A stretch of DNA of 64,000 bases from Aneurinibacillus sp. (GTDB lineage: Bacteria; Bacillota; UBA5301; DYFA01). The stretch is from positions 1 through 64,000 of the forward strand of contig DYFA01000016.1 in the NCBI GenBank assembly GCA_020725425.1, read 5' to 3'. This document shows positions 1 to 9,630 of the stretch, piece by piece; the stretch's first letter is position 1, and each line of letters begins with the position of its first letter. The position numbers and the translations under genes are program-made. Under the pieces are notes generated by a model. That model had not been told where the DNA came from and searched no databases. It saw nothing but the letters and a program-made list of their open reading frames with translations.

Positions 1-528
1 ATCCACCTGGTCATCGCCACCCAGCGCCCCTCGGTGGACGTCATCACCGGGCTGATCAAAGCGAACATCCCCAGCCGCATCGCCTTCGCCGTGTCGTCCC
101 AGGTCGATTCCCGGACCATCCTTGACATGGCCGGGGCCGAGCGGCTCTTGGGCAAAGGCGACATGCTGTTCTGTCCGGTGGGGGCGGTCAAGCCTCTCCG
201 CGTCCAGGGGGCATACATAACCGACCGCGAGGTGGAAGCCCTGGTGGAATTCTGGAAGCGGCAGGGCCGCCCCGAATACCAGGCCGACCTGGGGACCAAC
301 GAGGTCCGGGTGGAGGCGGAGACGGGGGACGACGAGCTCTATGACGACGCAGTGAAGCTGGTGGTGTCGACCGGAAACGCCTCGATCTCCATGATTCAGC
401 GGCGTTTCCGTATCGGGTACGCCCGGGCAGCCCGGTTGATCGACATGATGGAGCTGGCCGGGATAGTCGGCCCGTACCAAGGGTCCAAGCCGCGAGAAGT
501 TCTGGTTTCGCCGGAGGATGAGGGATAG
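1..528 (+). CDS. ftsK: FtsK/SpoIIIE-family DNA translocase, C-terminal part
   Basis: This is the 3' end of a hexameric ATP-driven DNA translocase that moves chromosomal DNA through the division or sporulation septum; the 5' part lies outside the window. The visible residues begin inside the RecA-like motor ([16 protein letters not shown], then IPSRIAFAV and the [18 protein letters not shown] block typical of the family). They end in the winged-helix gamma domain (about residues 110-170, [11 protein letters not shown] to REVLVS), which reads orientation signals on DNA. SpoIIIE and FtsK cannot be told apart without the N-terminal membrane domain; the spore-forming context allows either. The next gene follows closely, suggesting one operon. 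Confidence 0.93.
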   Translation: MHLVIATQRPSVDVITGLIKANIPSRIAFAVSSQVDSRTILDMAGAERLLGKGDMLFCPVGAVKPLRVQGAYITDREVEALVEFWKRQGRPEYQADLGTNEVRVEAETGDDELYDDAVKLVVSTGNASISMIQRRFRIGYARAARLIDMMELAGIVGPYQGSKPREVLVSPEDEG

Positions 529-556
529 CGGCCGAAGACCAGCGGGAGGGATCATC

Positions 557-1459
557 GTGGAAGGCATGCAGGAGATCGGCGGGCGGCTCCGGGCGGAACG
601 GGAACGCCAGGGCCGTTCGCTGGACGAGGTCCATCGGACGACGCACATCACCACCCGGTACCTGGAAAGCCTGGAAGCGGGAGAGTTTGAGGTCATTCCG
701 GGAGAGGTTTATCTCAAAGGCTTCCTCCGCCGGTATGCCGAGTTTCTGGGGCTTGACGGCGAGGAGTTGATCGAGCAGTATCGGGCCCGCCGGGCGGAGT
801 CGCAGGCGACAACTCCGGCGGCGCCGGAGAGCGCCCCCTGGCGCCAGCCGGCGGGGGCAGCCGCGGCCCAGCCGAACCGTCCGCTTCGGTTCGGCCTGGT
901 GATCGTCGCCCTGACCCTGGCGGCGGCTGCCACCGGGTGGGCGCTGGCTATCTGGTCGGTCCGGGCGCCGGCTCCGGCGCGTCCGCCGCAGGTCGTAGAG
1001 CCCCGGGAGCTTCCCGCACCGATTCCAACTGTTCTCCCGGCTCCGCCCCGCGATGGCCCACAGGCGGACGCGGAGCCGGCTCCTCCGGCGGCGCCGGTCC
1101 GGGTGAGGGTGGAACTGAGTGACCGGTGCTGGTTTCGGGTCGCGGCCGACGGACAGGTCGTTTATCAGGGAGAACTGCCAGCGGGGGCCGAGACGGAGTG
1201 GACGGCGCAGGACCGGTTGACCGTCCGCATCGGCAACCCCGAAGGGGTCAGGCTGACCTGGAACGGGCGGCCAGTGGACCTGGAGAGTCAAGAGCCGGTG
1301 ACCCGGCTCTTCACCCGGGAGGCGGTGATCATCCCACCCCCTCCGCCACCGCCGCCCCGCCCGGCGCCGACCTCAGCCCCGCCCGCTCCGCCCGCGGCGC
1401 CGGCTTCTCCAGAGGCGGAGGCGGGGGCGGCTACACCATCCACCCCGCCGACGCCTTGA
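557..1459 (+). CDS. RodZ-like helix-turn-helix membrane protein (DUF4115)
   Basis: A 300-residue protein with a cytoplasmic Cro/C1-type HTH (about residues 4-70, IGGRLRAERERQGRSLDEV), a Q/P/A-rich linker, one membrane helix near residues 115-140, and an extracytoplasmic DUF4115-like beta domain (about 180-255, RVELSDRCWFRVAADGQ). A Pro/Ala-rich tail follows, including a run of eight prolines. RodZ-type proteins link MreB filaments to the wall-elongation machinery, which is the likely role. The GTG at 557 is preferred because GGGAGGGA sits five bases upstream; ATG 566 is an alternative. It follows the translocase directly. The proline tail may span the wall. Confidence 0.82.
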   Translation: MEGMQEIGGRLRAERERQGRSLDEVHRTTHITTRYLESLEAGEFEVIPGEVYLKGFLRRYAEFLGLDGEELIEQYRARRAESQATTPAAPESAPWRQPAGAAAAQPNRPLRFGLVIVALTLAAAATGWALAIWSVRAPAPARPPQVVEPRELPAPIPTVLPAPPRDGPQADAEPAPPAAPVRVRVELSDRCWFRVAADGQVVYQGELPAGAETEWTAQDRLTVRIGNPEGVRLTWNGRPVDLESQEPVTRLFTREAVIIPPPPPPPPRPAPTSAPPAPPAAPASPEAEAGAATPSTPPTP

Positions 1460-1512
1460 CTCCCGGCTGGGGGAGTGGCGCTTCTGGCAGGTCCGGCGCT
1501 GGTCGCCGGACC

Positions 1513-1541
1513 TTGCCTCATCAGTGTAAATGCGGTAGTAT
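1513..1541 (+). promoter_or_regulatory. Putative sigma-A promoter for glyQS
   Basis: TTGCCT (1513-1518) and TAGTAT (1536-1541) are separated by 17 bases, in the gap before the glycyl-tRNA synthetase gene. A GGAGG ribosome site follows at 1559-1563. No T-box leader is visible between this promoter and the start codon. Confidence 0.5.
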
Positions 1542-1571
1542 GAGGGTAATATTGGGTTGGAGGAGTAAGCG

Positions 1572-2885
1572 TTGAGCGGACGCGGCCTGACGGACATGAA
1601 CGACCTCATCTCGCTCTGCAAGCGGCGGGCGATCATCTTCCCGTCCAGCGAGATCTACGGTGGGATCAACTCCTGCTGGGATTACGGACCGCTCGGGGCG
1701 GAGCTGAAGCGCAACATCAAGGAGGCTTGGTGGCACCGGGTCGTCCAGCAGCGGGACGACGTGGTGGGGGTGGACACGAGCATCATCATGCATCCCGCGG
1801 TTTGGCGGGCTTCCGGCCACGTCGAGAACTTCACCGATCCCCTGGTGGACTGCAAGGCCTGCAAACAGAGGTTTCGGGCCGACCATCTGAAGGCGGACCG
1901 GTGTCCGGAATGCGGGGGCGAATTGACCGAGGCCCGCCAGTTCAACCTGATGTTCAAGACGTACCTGGGGCCGGTCGAAGAGTCGGCGGCCATCGTGTAC
2001 CTGCGTCCCGAGACGGCGCAGGGGATCTTCGTGGACTTCCGCACAGTGCGGGACGCCGCCCGCCTGCGGGTTCCCTTCGGTATCGCCCAGATCGGGAAGT
2101 CCTTCCGCAACGAGGTCACCCCGGGCAACTTCGTCTTTCGCACCCGCGAATTCGAGCAGATGGAGCTGGAATTCTTCGTGGACCACCGGACCGACATGGA
2201 GTGGTTCGAGTACTGGGTGAACGAGCGGTACCAGTGGTACCTCGACCTCGGCGTGCGGCCGGAGAAGCTGCGCCGCCGCCCGCACGAGAAGGACGAGTTG
2301 GCCCATTACGCCAAAGGTTGCGTGGATGTGGAGTACGAGTTCCCCTTCGGGTTCTCGGAGATCGAGGGGATCGCCCACCGCGGGACGTTCGACCTCAGCC
2401 AGCACATCGAGCATTCGGGTAAGGACCTCTCCTACTTCGACGACCTGACGGGCGAACGGTACGTCCCGATCTGCGTCGAGTCCTCGGCCGGGGTCGACCG
2501 GGCGCTCCTCACCTTCCTGGTCGACGCCTACGAGAATGACGAAGCCAACGAGCGGGTCGTGCTTCACCTGCATCCCCGGATCGCCCCGGTCAAGGTGGCG
2601 GTGTTGCCGCTGTCCAAGAAGGCGGAGCTGATCGAGAAGGCGCAGGCCCTCCGGGCGGAACTCAGGGAGGAGTGGGTCACGGCCTATGACGACGCCGGCT
2701 CCATCGGCCGGCGCTACCGCCGCCAGGACGAGGTCGGCACTCCCTTTTGCGTGACCGTCGACTTCCAGTCCCTGGAGGACCAACAGGTGACGGTCCGGGA
2801 CCGCGACACCATGGCCCAGGACCGGATACCGATCGGCCGGGTCCGGGAGTACCTGAGGGAGAGGCTCAAGGGGAACGGGCGATGA
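1572..2885 (+). CDS. glyQS: Glycyl-tRNA synthetase, dimeric GlyQS type
   Basis: Class II aminoacyl-tRNA synthetase that charges tRNA-Gly. The 437 residues cover the whole enzyme: class II catalytic core starting at FPSSEIYGG, a CxxC...CxxC zinc-like insertion (about residues 95-115, CKACKQ and CPECG), motif 2 (FRNEVTPGNFVFRTREFEQ, about 178-196), motif 3 (SAGVDRALL, near 310), and a C-terminal anticodon-binding domain (from about 330, VLHLHPRIAP). This single-chain type replaces the GlyQ plus GlyS tetramer. The TTG at 1572 is supported by GGAGG eight bases upstream; ATG 1596 is possible. Its stop overlaps the start of hslO (ATGA). Confidence 0.95.
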   Translation: MSGRGLTDMNDLISLCKRRAIIFPSSEIYGGINSCWDYGPLGAELKRNIKEAWWHRVVQQRDDVVGVDTSIIMHPAVWRASGHVENFTDPLVDCKACKQRFRADHLKADRCPECGGELTEARQFNLMFKTYLGPVEESAAIVYLRPETAQGIFVDFRTVRDAARLRVPFGIAQIGKSFRNEVTPGNFVFRTREFEQMELEFFVDHRTDMEWFEYWVNERYQWYLDLGVRPEKLRRRPHEKDELAHYAKGCVDVEYEFPFGFSEIEGIAHRGTFDLSQHIEHSGKDLSYFDDLTGERYVPICVESSAGVDRALLTFLVDAYENDEANERVVLHLHPRIAPVKVAVLPLSKKAELIEKAQALRAELREEWVTAYDDAGSIGRRYRRQDEVGTPFCVTVDFQSLEDQQVTVRDRDTMAQDRIPIGRVREYLRERLKGNGR

Positions 2886-3793
2886 GGAATGGGGATTACC
2901 TGGTGCGGGCGGTGGCGGCGGAGGGCCAGGTCCGGGCCTTCTGCTGTCGTACGACCGGGCTCTGCGAGGAGGCCCGCCTGCGCCATGGAACCTGGCCCAC
3001 CGCCACGGCAGCCTTGGGGAGGGCCTTGACTGGGGCGGCCATGCTGGGGGCACTGCTCAAGCGCGAGGAGCGCGTTACTCTGCAGGTGGTGGGCGACGGC
3101 CCGCTCGGGTCGGTGGTGGCCGAAGCCGACGCCCAGGGGTACGTCCGGGGTTACGTGCGAAATCCCCAGATCCACTTGGCGCCGACCTCCGAGGGGAAGC
3201 TCGACGTCGCCGGGGCGGTAGGCCGCAACGGCCACCTGTACGTCCTGCGCGACTTCGGGCTGAAGGAGCCGTACCGGGGATCGGTGCCCCTGGTGAGCGG
3301 GGAGATCGCGGAGGACCTGACTTACTACTTCGCGCGCTCCGAGCAGACGCCCTCGGCGGTGGCATTGGGGGTGCTGGTCGAGGTCGATCACTCGGTCCGG
3401 GCGGCGGGAGGATACCTCCTGCAGGTGATGCCGGGAGCCGACCCGAGTCTTGGGGGGGAGTTGGAGGGGGCGGTGGGCCGGTCCGGCCCGGTCAGCGGGC
3501 TGATCGACTCCGGCCGCTTGCCCGAGGAGATCCTGGCGGACCTCCTCGGGCCGCTGGGCGTCGAGGAGCTGGGGCGGCAGCCCCTCGCCTATCGCTGCCG
3601 CTGCAATCGGGAGAAACTCAGCCGGGCGCTGGTGGCGCTTGGTCCGGCGGAACTGGCCGACTTGGCCGCGGAGCCGAACGGCGCCGAGTTGGTCTGCCGC
3701 TTCTGCGGGGCGCGCTACCGGTTTCCTCCCGAAGAGCTCGAGCAGTTGGGTGAATCCGCCCAGCGGCCCGCCGGCCCGCCCGGGACCCGCTAA
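2882..3793 (+). CDS. hslO: Hsp33 redox-regulated chaperonin
   Basis: Cytosolic holdase chaperone that is activated by oxidative unfolding. The protein has 303 residues, the usual length. The N-terminal dimerisation/substrate domain is recognisable (LVRAVAAEGQVRAF, TAALGRALTGAAMLG, VVGDGPLGSVVAEA). The C-terminal zinc switch has the expected four cysteines as CRC about 35 residues before CRFC. The start ATG overlaps the glyQS stop by four bases, so translation is probably coupled. Zinc release and disulphide formation are known for the family; here only the cysteine pattern is seen. Confidence 0.95.
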   Translation: MRNGDYLVRAVAAEGQVRAFCCRTTGLCEEARLRHGTWPTATAALGRALTGAAMLGALLKREERVTLQVVGDGPLGSVVAEADAQGYVRGYVRNPQIHLAPTSEGKLDVAGAVGRNGHLYVLRDFGLKEPYRGSVPLVSGEIAEDLTYYFARSEQTPSAVALGVLVEVDHSVRAAGGYLLQVMPGADPSLGGELEGAVGRSGPVSGLIDSGRLPEEILADLLGPLGVEELGRQPLAYRCRCNREKLSRALVALGPAELADLAAEPNGAELVCRFCGARYRFPPEELEQLGESAQRPAGPPGTR

Positions 3794-3811
3794 ACAGAGG
3801 AGGGGCGCAAG

Positions 3812-6514
3812 ATGGGACACCGTTCCACGCTGGTCATCCTGGTCCTCGTGGTTCTTTTGGCCAGCGGCCTGCTGAACGGGGTGGTCCGCTTTTACACGGA
3901 TTGGCTGTGGTTCGGCAGCCTGGGGATGACCTCGGTGTTCTGGACGGCTTTCGCCACCACCTGGGCGGTGCGTCTCCTGGTCGGACTGGTCTTTTTCCTC
4001 TTTCTCTTCTTTAATCTGTTGCTTACTCGCCCGGTCATCGGCCGGGCGTTGAGCCGCTTCGAGGGAACGCCCCTGCCAGAGCTCCTGACCGCTTCCCGGG
4101 TCACCCGCCTCTTTGCCGCCCTGGCGGCGGTGGTGGCGGTCCTGGGTGCGCTGGCCGCCTCACTCCACTGGGAGATCGTCCAGAAGTTCCTCCACGGCGG
4201 CGCCTTCGGCCTCACCGACCCGCTGTTCGGGCGGGATCTGGGGTTCTATATGTTCCGCCTCCCCTTCTACCTCTACTTGTACCGGACAGGGATGGGCCTG
4301 CTCCTCCTTGCGCTCGCGGCGGTCGGGTCCATCTACGTGCTCTCCGGAGAGCTTCGTCTCTCCGGCCTCTCCTTGTCGTTCCAGGGGCGGGCCCGCTACC
4401 ACCTGGCGGTGCTTCTGGCCGGGGTGTTCGCCCTCAAGGCGTGGGGCTACTGGCTCAGCCAGGCCAACCTCCTGTACTCGACCCGAGGGGTGGTCTTCGG
4501 GGCGGGGTACACCGACGTCCACGTCAACCTGCTGGGCTTACAGGTGTTGACCGTTGTCGCCCTGGCCTGCGCCTTCATCGTCCTGCTTTCGACCGTCGCC
4601 CGCAGCGGCCGGTGGCTGCTGGCCGGGGTTTTCCTCCTGGTCTCGGTCTCTCTGCTTTTGGGCAGCGCCTACCCGGGACTGGTGCAGCGGTTCGTGGTCG
4701 AGCCGAACGAGCTGGCCAAGGAGGCGCCGTATATCCAGCACAACATCAAGTACACCCGGCTGGGGTGGGGCCTGGACAAGGTCGAGGAGCGCCCCTTCAC
4801 GGTGCGGGACGATCTGACCTATGCCGAACTGCAGGCGGAGCGGGAGACGCTCCAGAACATCCGTCTCTGGGACTGGCGGCCGCTTCAGGCCACCTATGGC
4901 CAGTTGCAGGAGATGCGGCCGTACTACGACTTCGTGGGTGTGGACGTGGACCGCTACCCGATCGACGGGCGGGTCCGCGCCGTGACCCTGGCGGCCCGGG
5001 AGCTCAACCCGGAGAAGGTCCCGGCTCAGGCCCGCACCTGGCTGAACCTCCACCTCAAGTACACCCACGGGTACGGCCTGGTGATGAGCCCGGTGAACGA
5101 GGTCACGGAGGAGGGCATGCCCGACTTCTGGATCAAGAACATCCCGCCGGAGTCGCGCCTGGGGCCGAAGGTGACGCAGCCGGAGATCTACTACGGTGAG
5201 TTGGCGGGGGACTACATCATCACCAACGCGCGCTCGCCGGAGTTCAACTACCCGCTGGGCGACCGGAACGCCTACACCCGCTACCGCGCCAAGAGCGGGG
5301 TGCGCCTCTCGTCCCCCCTGGTCCGCCTCGCCTTTGCCGCCCGTTTCGGTACGGCGAACCTCCTCCTGGCGACCGATATCACCTCGGACAGCCGGGTCCA
5401 CCTGTACCGCCACATCCACCAGCGGGCCCGGCGGATCGCGCCCTTCCTCCGCTACGACAACGACCCCTACCTGGTGGTGGCCGACGGCAAGCTTTACTGG
5501 CTTTTGGACGCCTACGTGACGAGCGACCTCTTCCCGTACTCGGAGCCGATGGGGGAGTGGGGCAACTATGTTCGGAACTCGGTGAAGGTGGTCATCGACG
5601 CTTACTCCGGGGAGACCACCTTCTATCGGTGGGACGAGCAGGAGCCGGTCGCCGCGGTCTACGCCCGGATCTTCCCCCGCCTCTTCAGACCCCGCTCGGC
5701 CATGCCGGCGGAGATCCTGGAGCACGTCCGCTACCCGGAGGACCTTTACCGGCTGCAGGCACAGGTGTACACGGTGTACCACATGAGCGACACCAACGTC
5801 TTCTACAACAAGGAAGACGTCTGGGCGGTGCCGCGGGAGGTGTACGCCGGGGAGCAGGTGGAAGTGGAGCCCTACTACGTGCAGATGCGCCTCCCCGGCC
5901 GGGACCGGCCGGAGTTCGTGCTGATGCTGCCCTTCACCCCGGCCCGCAAGAACAATATGATCGCCTGGATGGCGGCTCACTGCGACCCGGGGGAGAACTA
6001 CGGGAAGCTCGTGGTCTTCAAGTTCCCCAAGCAGTCGCTGACCTTCGGCCCGAGCCAGGTAGAGGCCCGGATCGACCAGGACTCGGAGATCTCCCGCCAG
6101 CTCACCCTCTGGAACCAGAAAGGGTCGCGGGTCATCCGGGGGAACCTGCTGGTCATCCCGGTCCGCCAGTCCATCCTCTACGTAGAGCCCATCTATCTGC
6201 AGGCGGAGCAGTCGCAGATGCCCGAGTTGAAGCGGGTGGTGGTCGCCTTCCGGGACCGGGTCGTCATGGAGGAAACCCTGGAGGCCGCCCTGGCCGCAGT
6301 GTTCGGGGTGACGGCTCCCGTGACGCCGCCGCAGCCGCTGCTTCCGGAAGCTCCCGGCATCGGGCCGGGGGTGACCGCCGGAGCCCTGATCCGGCAGGCC
6401 GCCGAGAGTCTGCGAGAGGCGGAACAGCGGTTGGCCGACGGGGACTGGACCGGCTTCGGCTCAGCCATGAACCGGTTGCGACAGGCGCTGAGCAGGCTGG
6501 AGGGCACCCGATGA
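3812..6514 (+). CDS. UPF0182 family large membrane protein
   Basis: A 900-residue protein of the UPF0182/COG1615 family, whose function is not known. The first ~300 residues contain about seven hydrophobic helices (for example near residues 7-27, 45-70, 95-118, 150-175, 195-215, 240-260 and 268-290). A large domain outside the membrane follows (about 300-840), with family blocks such as LRYDNDPYLVV, NVFYNKEDVW and SRVIRGNLLVIPV. The extreme C-terminus is charged and helical. GAGGAGGGG lies just before the ATG. It is co-directional with hslO and the downstream Nudix gene, which overlaps its stop codon. Confidence 0.9.
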   Translation: MGHRSTLVILVLVVLLASGLLNGVVRFYTDWLWFGSLGMTSVFWTAFATTWAVRLLVGLVFFLFLFFNLLLTRPVIGRALSRFEGTPLPELLTASRVTRLFAALAAVVAVLGALAASLHWEIVQKFLHGGAFGLTDPLFGRDLGFYMFRLPFYLYLYRTGMGLLLLALAAVGSIYVLSGELRLSGLSLSFQGRARYHLAVLLAGVFALKAWGYWLSQANLLYSTRGVVFGAGYTDVHVNLLGLQVLTVVALACAFIVLLSTVARSGRWLLAGVFLLVSVSLLLGSAYPGLVQRFVVEPNELAKEAPYIQHNIKYTRLGWGLDKVEERPFTVRDDLTYAELQAERETLQNIRLWDWRPLQATYGQLQEMRPYYDFVGVDVDRYPIDGRVRAVTLAARELNPEKVPAQARTWLNLHLKYTHGYGLVMSPVNEVTEEGMPDFWIKNIPPESRLGPKVTQPEIYYGELAGDYIITNARSPEFNYPLGDRNAYTRYRAKSGVRLSSPLVRLAFAARFGTANLLLATDITSDSRVHLYRHIHQRARRIAPFLRYDNDPYLVVADGKLYWLLDAYVTSDLFPYSEPMGEWGNYVRNSVKVVIDAYSGETTFYRWDEQEPVAAVYARIFPRLFRPRSAMPAEILEHVRYPEDLYRLQAQVYTVYHMSDTNVFYNKEDVWAVPREVYAGEQVEVEPYYVQMRLPGRDRPEFVLMLPFTPARKNNMIAWMAAHCDPGENYGKLVVFKFPKQSLTFGPSQVEARIDQDSEISRQLTLWNQKGSRVIRGNLLVIPVRQSILYVEPIYLQAEQSQMPELKRVVVAFRDRVVMEETLEAALAAVFGVTAPVTPPQPLLPEAPGIGPGVTAGALIRQAAESLREAEQRLADGDWTGFGSAMNRLRQALSRLEGTR

Positions 6515-6960
6515 CGGAGGAACGGCAGATGGCTCCGGAAGTCTCGGCCGGGGGGGTGGTGGTAGACGGCGGCCAGGTGCTGGTCATCCGCCACGCCCGA
6601 GGCGAGTGGATCATGCCCAAAGGCCACGTGGAGCCGGGGGAGGAACCCGAGCAGGCCGCTCTCCGGGAGGTCCGGGAGGAGACCGGACTTGAGGCCCGGA
6701 TCATCGCCCCGCTGGGCGAGACCTCTTACGCCTACCGGCGCAAGGGGGAGGCGATCCTCCGTCCCAAGCGGGTCATCTGGTACCTGATGCGGCCGGTAAC
6801 GCCCCGGGACCGGCTCCGGCTCCTCACCGCAGAGGGGTTGCTGGAGGCGGCCTGGTTGGGATGGGAGGAGGCCCGTCAACGGTTGACCTGGGCCGGCGAC
6901 CGCCGCATCCTCCAACGGGCCGCCGCGCTGCCGGCGGCGCAGCGGGGATACCGCCGTTGA
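6511..6960 (+). CDS. Nudix hydrolase
   Basis: A 149-residue Nudix-domain pyrophosphohydrolase. The Nudix box is complete: GHVEPGE, seven residues, then REVREETGL (about residues 38-60), with the metal-binding glutamates in place. The overall size and the SAGGVVV start resemble small Ap4A or NDP-sugar hydrolases, but the substrate cannot be read from sequence. ATG 6511 overlaps the stop of the UPF0182 gene (ATGA) and opens directly into the domain; the reading frame also extends upstream but only through that gene. Confidence 0.88.
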   Translation: MTEERQMAPEVSAGGVVVDGGQVLVIRHARGEWIMPKGHVEPGEEPEQAALREVREETGLEARIIAPLGETSYAYRRKGEAILRPKRVIWYLMRPVTPRDRLRLLTAEGLLEAAWLGWEEARQRLTWAGDRRILQRAAALPAAQRGYRR

Positions 6961-7013
6961 CCCTCGAAAACCAACCGCTCACCCGGCGATTGGCGGTGTT
7001 GGCCGCCCGTTTG

Positions 7014-7042
7014 TTGCGCCCCCGTTCCCCCTCGGGTATGGT
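7014..7042 (+). promoter_or_regulatory. Putative promoter for acsA
   Basis: TTGCGC (7014-7019), 17 bases, TATGGT (7037-7042), about 30 bases before the acsA start. The match to sigma-A consensus is moderate. Confidence 0.4.
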
Positions 7043-7071
7043 GAAGGCATAAGAGCAGAGGGGGAATAGCG

Positions 7072-9036
7072 ATGGCGCTCGACGAGAAAACCCTGGACGC
7101 CTTGTTGGCGGAGAACCGCACCTTCCCTCCGCCGGCGGACTTGGCCGCGTCCGCCAACGCCCGCGATCCGGAGCTCTATGCCCGGGCGGCAGCGGACCCC
7201 GAAGGGTTCTGGGCTGCCCACGCCGCCGAACTCGACTGGTTCCGCCCATGGGATACCGTCTTCCAATGGGCCCCCCCGTTCGCCCAGTGGTTTGTGGGCG
7301 GCAAGCTGAATGCCAGCTATAACTGTATCGACCGCCATCTTCGGACCTGGCGCCGGAACAAGGCAGCCCTGATCTGGGAAGGGGAGCCGGGCGACCACCG
7401 CGTCCTCACCTATCAGGACCTGCACCGCGAGGTCTGCCGCTTCGCCCACGCTCTGCGCCGCCTGGGAGTCAAGAAAGGCGACCGGGTGACGCTCTACATG
7501 CCGATGATCCCCGAACTGGCCATCGCCATGCTGGCCTGCGCCCGCCTCGGGGCGGCCCACTCGGTGGTCTTCGGCGGTTTCTCGGTGGAGGCTCTGCGGG
7601 ACCGCATCCTGGATGCCGAGTCCCACGTGGTGGTGACCGCCGACGGCGGCTACCGCCGGGGCGGGATCGTGCCGCTCAAGCGGAACGTGGACGAGGCGCT
7701 GAAAGAGTGCCCCCAGGTGAAGTCGGTCGTGGTGGTCCGGCGGGTGGGGCACGAGTCGCTCGACGTGATGGTGGACGGGCGGGACCACTGGTGGGAGGAG
7801 CTCGTCCACGAGGCTCCCCTGACCTTTGAGCCGGAGCCGATGGACTCCGAGGACCTGCTCTTCATCCTCTACACCTCCGGCACCACCGGCAAGCCGAAGG
7901 GGATCGTCCACACCACCGGCGGGTACCTGACGGGGACTTACACGACCACCAAGTACATCTTCGATCTGAAGGAAGACGACGTCTTCTGGTGCACCGCCGA
8001 CATCGGCTGGATCACCGGGCACTCCTACGTAGTCTACGGGCCGCTGGCCAACGGGGCTACCGTCGTCATGTACGAGGGGGCGCCGGACTTCCCGGCCCGC
8101 GACCGGTTCTGGGAGATCATCGAGAAGTACCGGGTGACGATCTTCTACACCGCCCCGACTGCCATCCGGACCTTCATGCGGTGGGGCACCGAGTGGCCGG
8201 CCAAGCGTGACCTCTCGAGCCTGCGCCTCCTGGGCACAGTGGGCGAGCCGATCAACCCTGAGGCCTGGATGTGGTACTACCACTTCATCGGCAAGGAGCG
8301 CTGCCCGATCATGGACACCTGGTGGCAGACGGAGACCGGGGCGATCATGATCACCCCGCTGCCCGGACTGGTTACCACGAAGCCCGGCTCTGCCACCATC
8401 CCCTTCCCGGGGATCGAGGCCGACGTGGTGGACAACGACGGTAACCCGGTGCCGCCGGGGAAGGGCGGATACCTGGTGATCAAGCGGCCGTGGCCGTCCA
8501 TGCTGCGCAACATCTACGGTGATCCCGAGCGGTTCAAAGCCCAGTACTGGAGCCGCTTCCCGGGCGTGTACTTCACCGGCGACGGTGCCCGGAGGGACGA
8601 GGACGGGTATTTCTGGGTCCTGGGGCGGATCGACGACGTGATCAAGGTCTCCGGCCACCGCATCGGCACCATGGAGGTGGAGTCGGCGCTGGTCGACCAC
8701 CCGCTGGTGGCGGAGGCGGCGGTCATCGGCCGTCACCACGAGATCAAGGGGCAGGCCATCACGGCCTTTGTCACCCTCAAGGAAGGGGCGCAGCGGAGCG
8801 AGATCCTGGCGCAGCAGCTGCGGGACCACGTGGCGGCCAAGATTGGGCCAATCGCCAAGCCGGACGACATCATCTTCACCGCCGAACTCCCCAAGACGCG
8901 GAGCGGCAAGATCATGCGGCGTCTGCTGCGGGACATCGCCGAAAGCCGCCAGCTGGGCGACACCAGCACCCTGGCGGACGCGTCGGTCATCGAGAGCCTG
9001 AAGAAGGTGTACTCGACCGAGGAAGAGGCCGGCTGA
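7072..9036 (+). CDS. acsA: Acetyl-CoA synthetase, AMP-forming
   Basis: Converts acetate, ATP and CoA to acetyl-CoA, AMP and pyrophosphate in the cytosol. At 654 residues it is full length for Acs. Visible features are the N-terminal Acs domain, the adenylate-forming signature [15 protein letters not shown] (about residues 266-280), the acetate-pocket region WWQTETGA (about 416-423), the hinge region ([14 protein letters not shown]) and the C-terminal [11 protein letters not shown] lysine site that is acetylated in homologues. No acuA/acuC genes are adjacent. A LytS/LytR pair lies downstream and an ActP-type symporter 11 kb away, which fits acetate scavenging. Confidence 0.96.
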   Translation: MALDEKTLDALLAENRTFPPPADLAASANARDPELYARAAADPEGFWAAHAAELDWFRPWDTVFQWAPPFAQWFVGGKLNASYNCIDRHLRTWRRNKAALIWEGEPGDHRVLTYQDLHREVCRFAHALRRLGVKKGDRVTLYMPMIPELAIAMLACARLGAAHSVVFGGFSVEALRDRILDAESHVVVTADGGYRRGGIVPLKRNVDEALKECPQVKSVVVVRRVGHESLDVMVDGRDHWWEELVHEAPLTFEPEPMDSEDLLFILYTSGTTGKPKGIVHTTGGYLTGTYTTTKYIFDLKEDDVFWCTADIGWITGHSYVVYGPLANGATVVMYEGAPDFPARDRFWEIIEKYRVTIFYTAPTAIRTFMRWGTEWPAKRDLSSLRLLGTVGEPINPEAWMWYYHFIGKERCPIMDTWWQTETGAIMITPLPGLVTTKPGSATIPFPGIEADVVDNDGNPVPPGKGGYLVIKRPWPSMLRNIYGDPERFKAQYWSRFPGVYFTGDGARRDEDGYFWVLGRIDDVIKVSGHRIGTMEVESALVDHPLVAEAAVIGRHHEIKGQAITAFVTLKEGAQRSEILAQQLRDHVAAKIGPIAKPDDIIFTAELPKTRSGKIMRRLLRDIAESRQLGDTSTLADASVIESLKKVYSTEEEAG

Positions 9037-9063
9037 GACCAAAAGACGCACTTCCTGCAGCCG

Positions 9064-9098
9064 AAAGCCCTGGGTCCCTCGAGGCGGCCCAGGGTTTT
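9064..9098 (+). terminator. Rho-independent terminator after acsA
   Basis: CCCTGGG (9068-9074) pairs with CCCAGGG (9088-9094), followed by TTTT. The preceding AAAG can extend the stem into the T run, so it could also work on the opposite strand. Confidence 0.75.
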
Positions 9099-9150
9099 CG
9101 CCTCATCACCGCGCTCACCTCCCCGTCATACCCTGCTGTAGACCGGGGGG

Positions 9151-9630
9151 ATGCCTGTGTCAAGTCTTCTTGGGGCCGCGACGGCCCTGTTCCTGGATTG
9201 GTGGGCGAGTCGCCCGGGGAGGTGGCGTCTGCTGTCCCTGCTCTTGGCTGGAGGTGCGACGGTAGCGGGAGGAACCGGGGTGGGGCGATGGCTGGCGGTC
9301 GGGATCCCGCCGGTGGGGGCATCGCTCTTAGGCAGCGGAGTCCTGGGCTGCCTGGGCCTGGTTCACCTGGCGGAGTCGGTCGGCCCCGGCCGGGCTGGCC
9401 TGGACGCCGACTGCGAGCTGCTGGTTCGCTCGCTCCTGGCGGCGACCGGGACAGCGCTGATGGCCTCGAACCCAGTCAGGGCGCTGGCCGTTTCCCTGGG
9501 GGGGTTGCTGGCGGGACTCGGGGCGGCGGCCATCGGGAGCCGCACCCGACCCTTCTGGCGGGGGATGCGACTGCTGGCGGGGCTCTTGCTCCTCGGGCTC
9601 TGCTTTTTCACATTCCGAGGAGCGACTTGA
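9151..9630 (+). CDS. Small hydrophobic membrane protein, unknown
   Basis: A 159-residue protein with no family that I recognise. It is made almost entirely of hydrophobic stretches (about residues 3-17, 26-43, 50-72, 90-108, 112-130 and 138-156), suggesting five or six membrane helices. GGGGGG directly before the ATG could serve as ribosome site but is very close. Its 3' end overlaps the convergent lytR-type gene by 23 bases. Position next to a LytS/LytR pair hints at a link, but nothing in the sequence shows one. It could be a spurious frame in GC-rich DNA, although the helix pattern argues for a real protein. Confidence 0.5.
   Translation: MPVSSLLGAATALFLDWWASRPGRWRLLSLLLAGGATVAGGTGVGRWLAVGIPPVGASLLGSGVLGCLGLVHLAESVGPGRAGLDADCELLVRSLLAATGTALMASNPVRALAVSLGGLLAGLGAAAIGSRTRPFWRGMRLLAGLLLLGLCFFTFRGAT

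Noticed and set aside
188-1291. Long open frame on the minus strand
   Set aside because: It lies opposite ftsK and the RodZ-like gene, is Arg/Pro-rich and has no family features. Long antisense frames are common in this GC-rich DNA; the same applies to those opposite glyQS, UPF0182, acsA, fakA, recG, smc and ffh.
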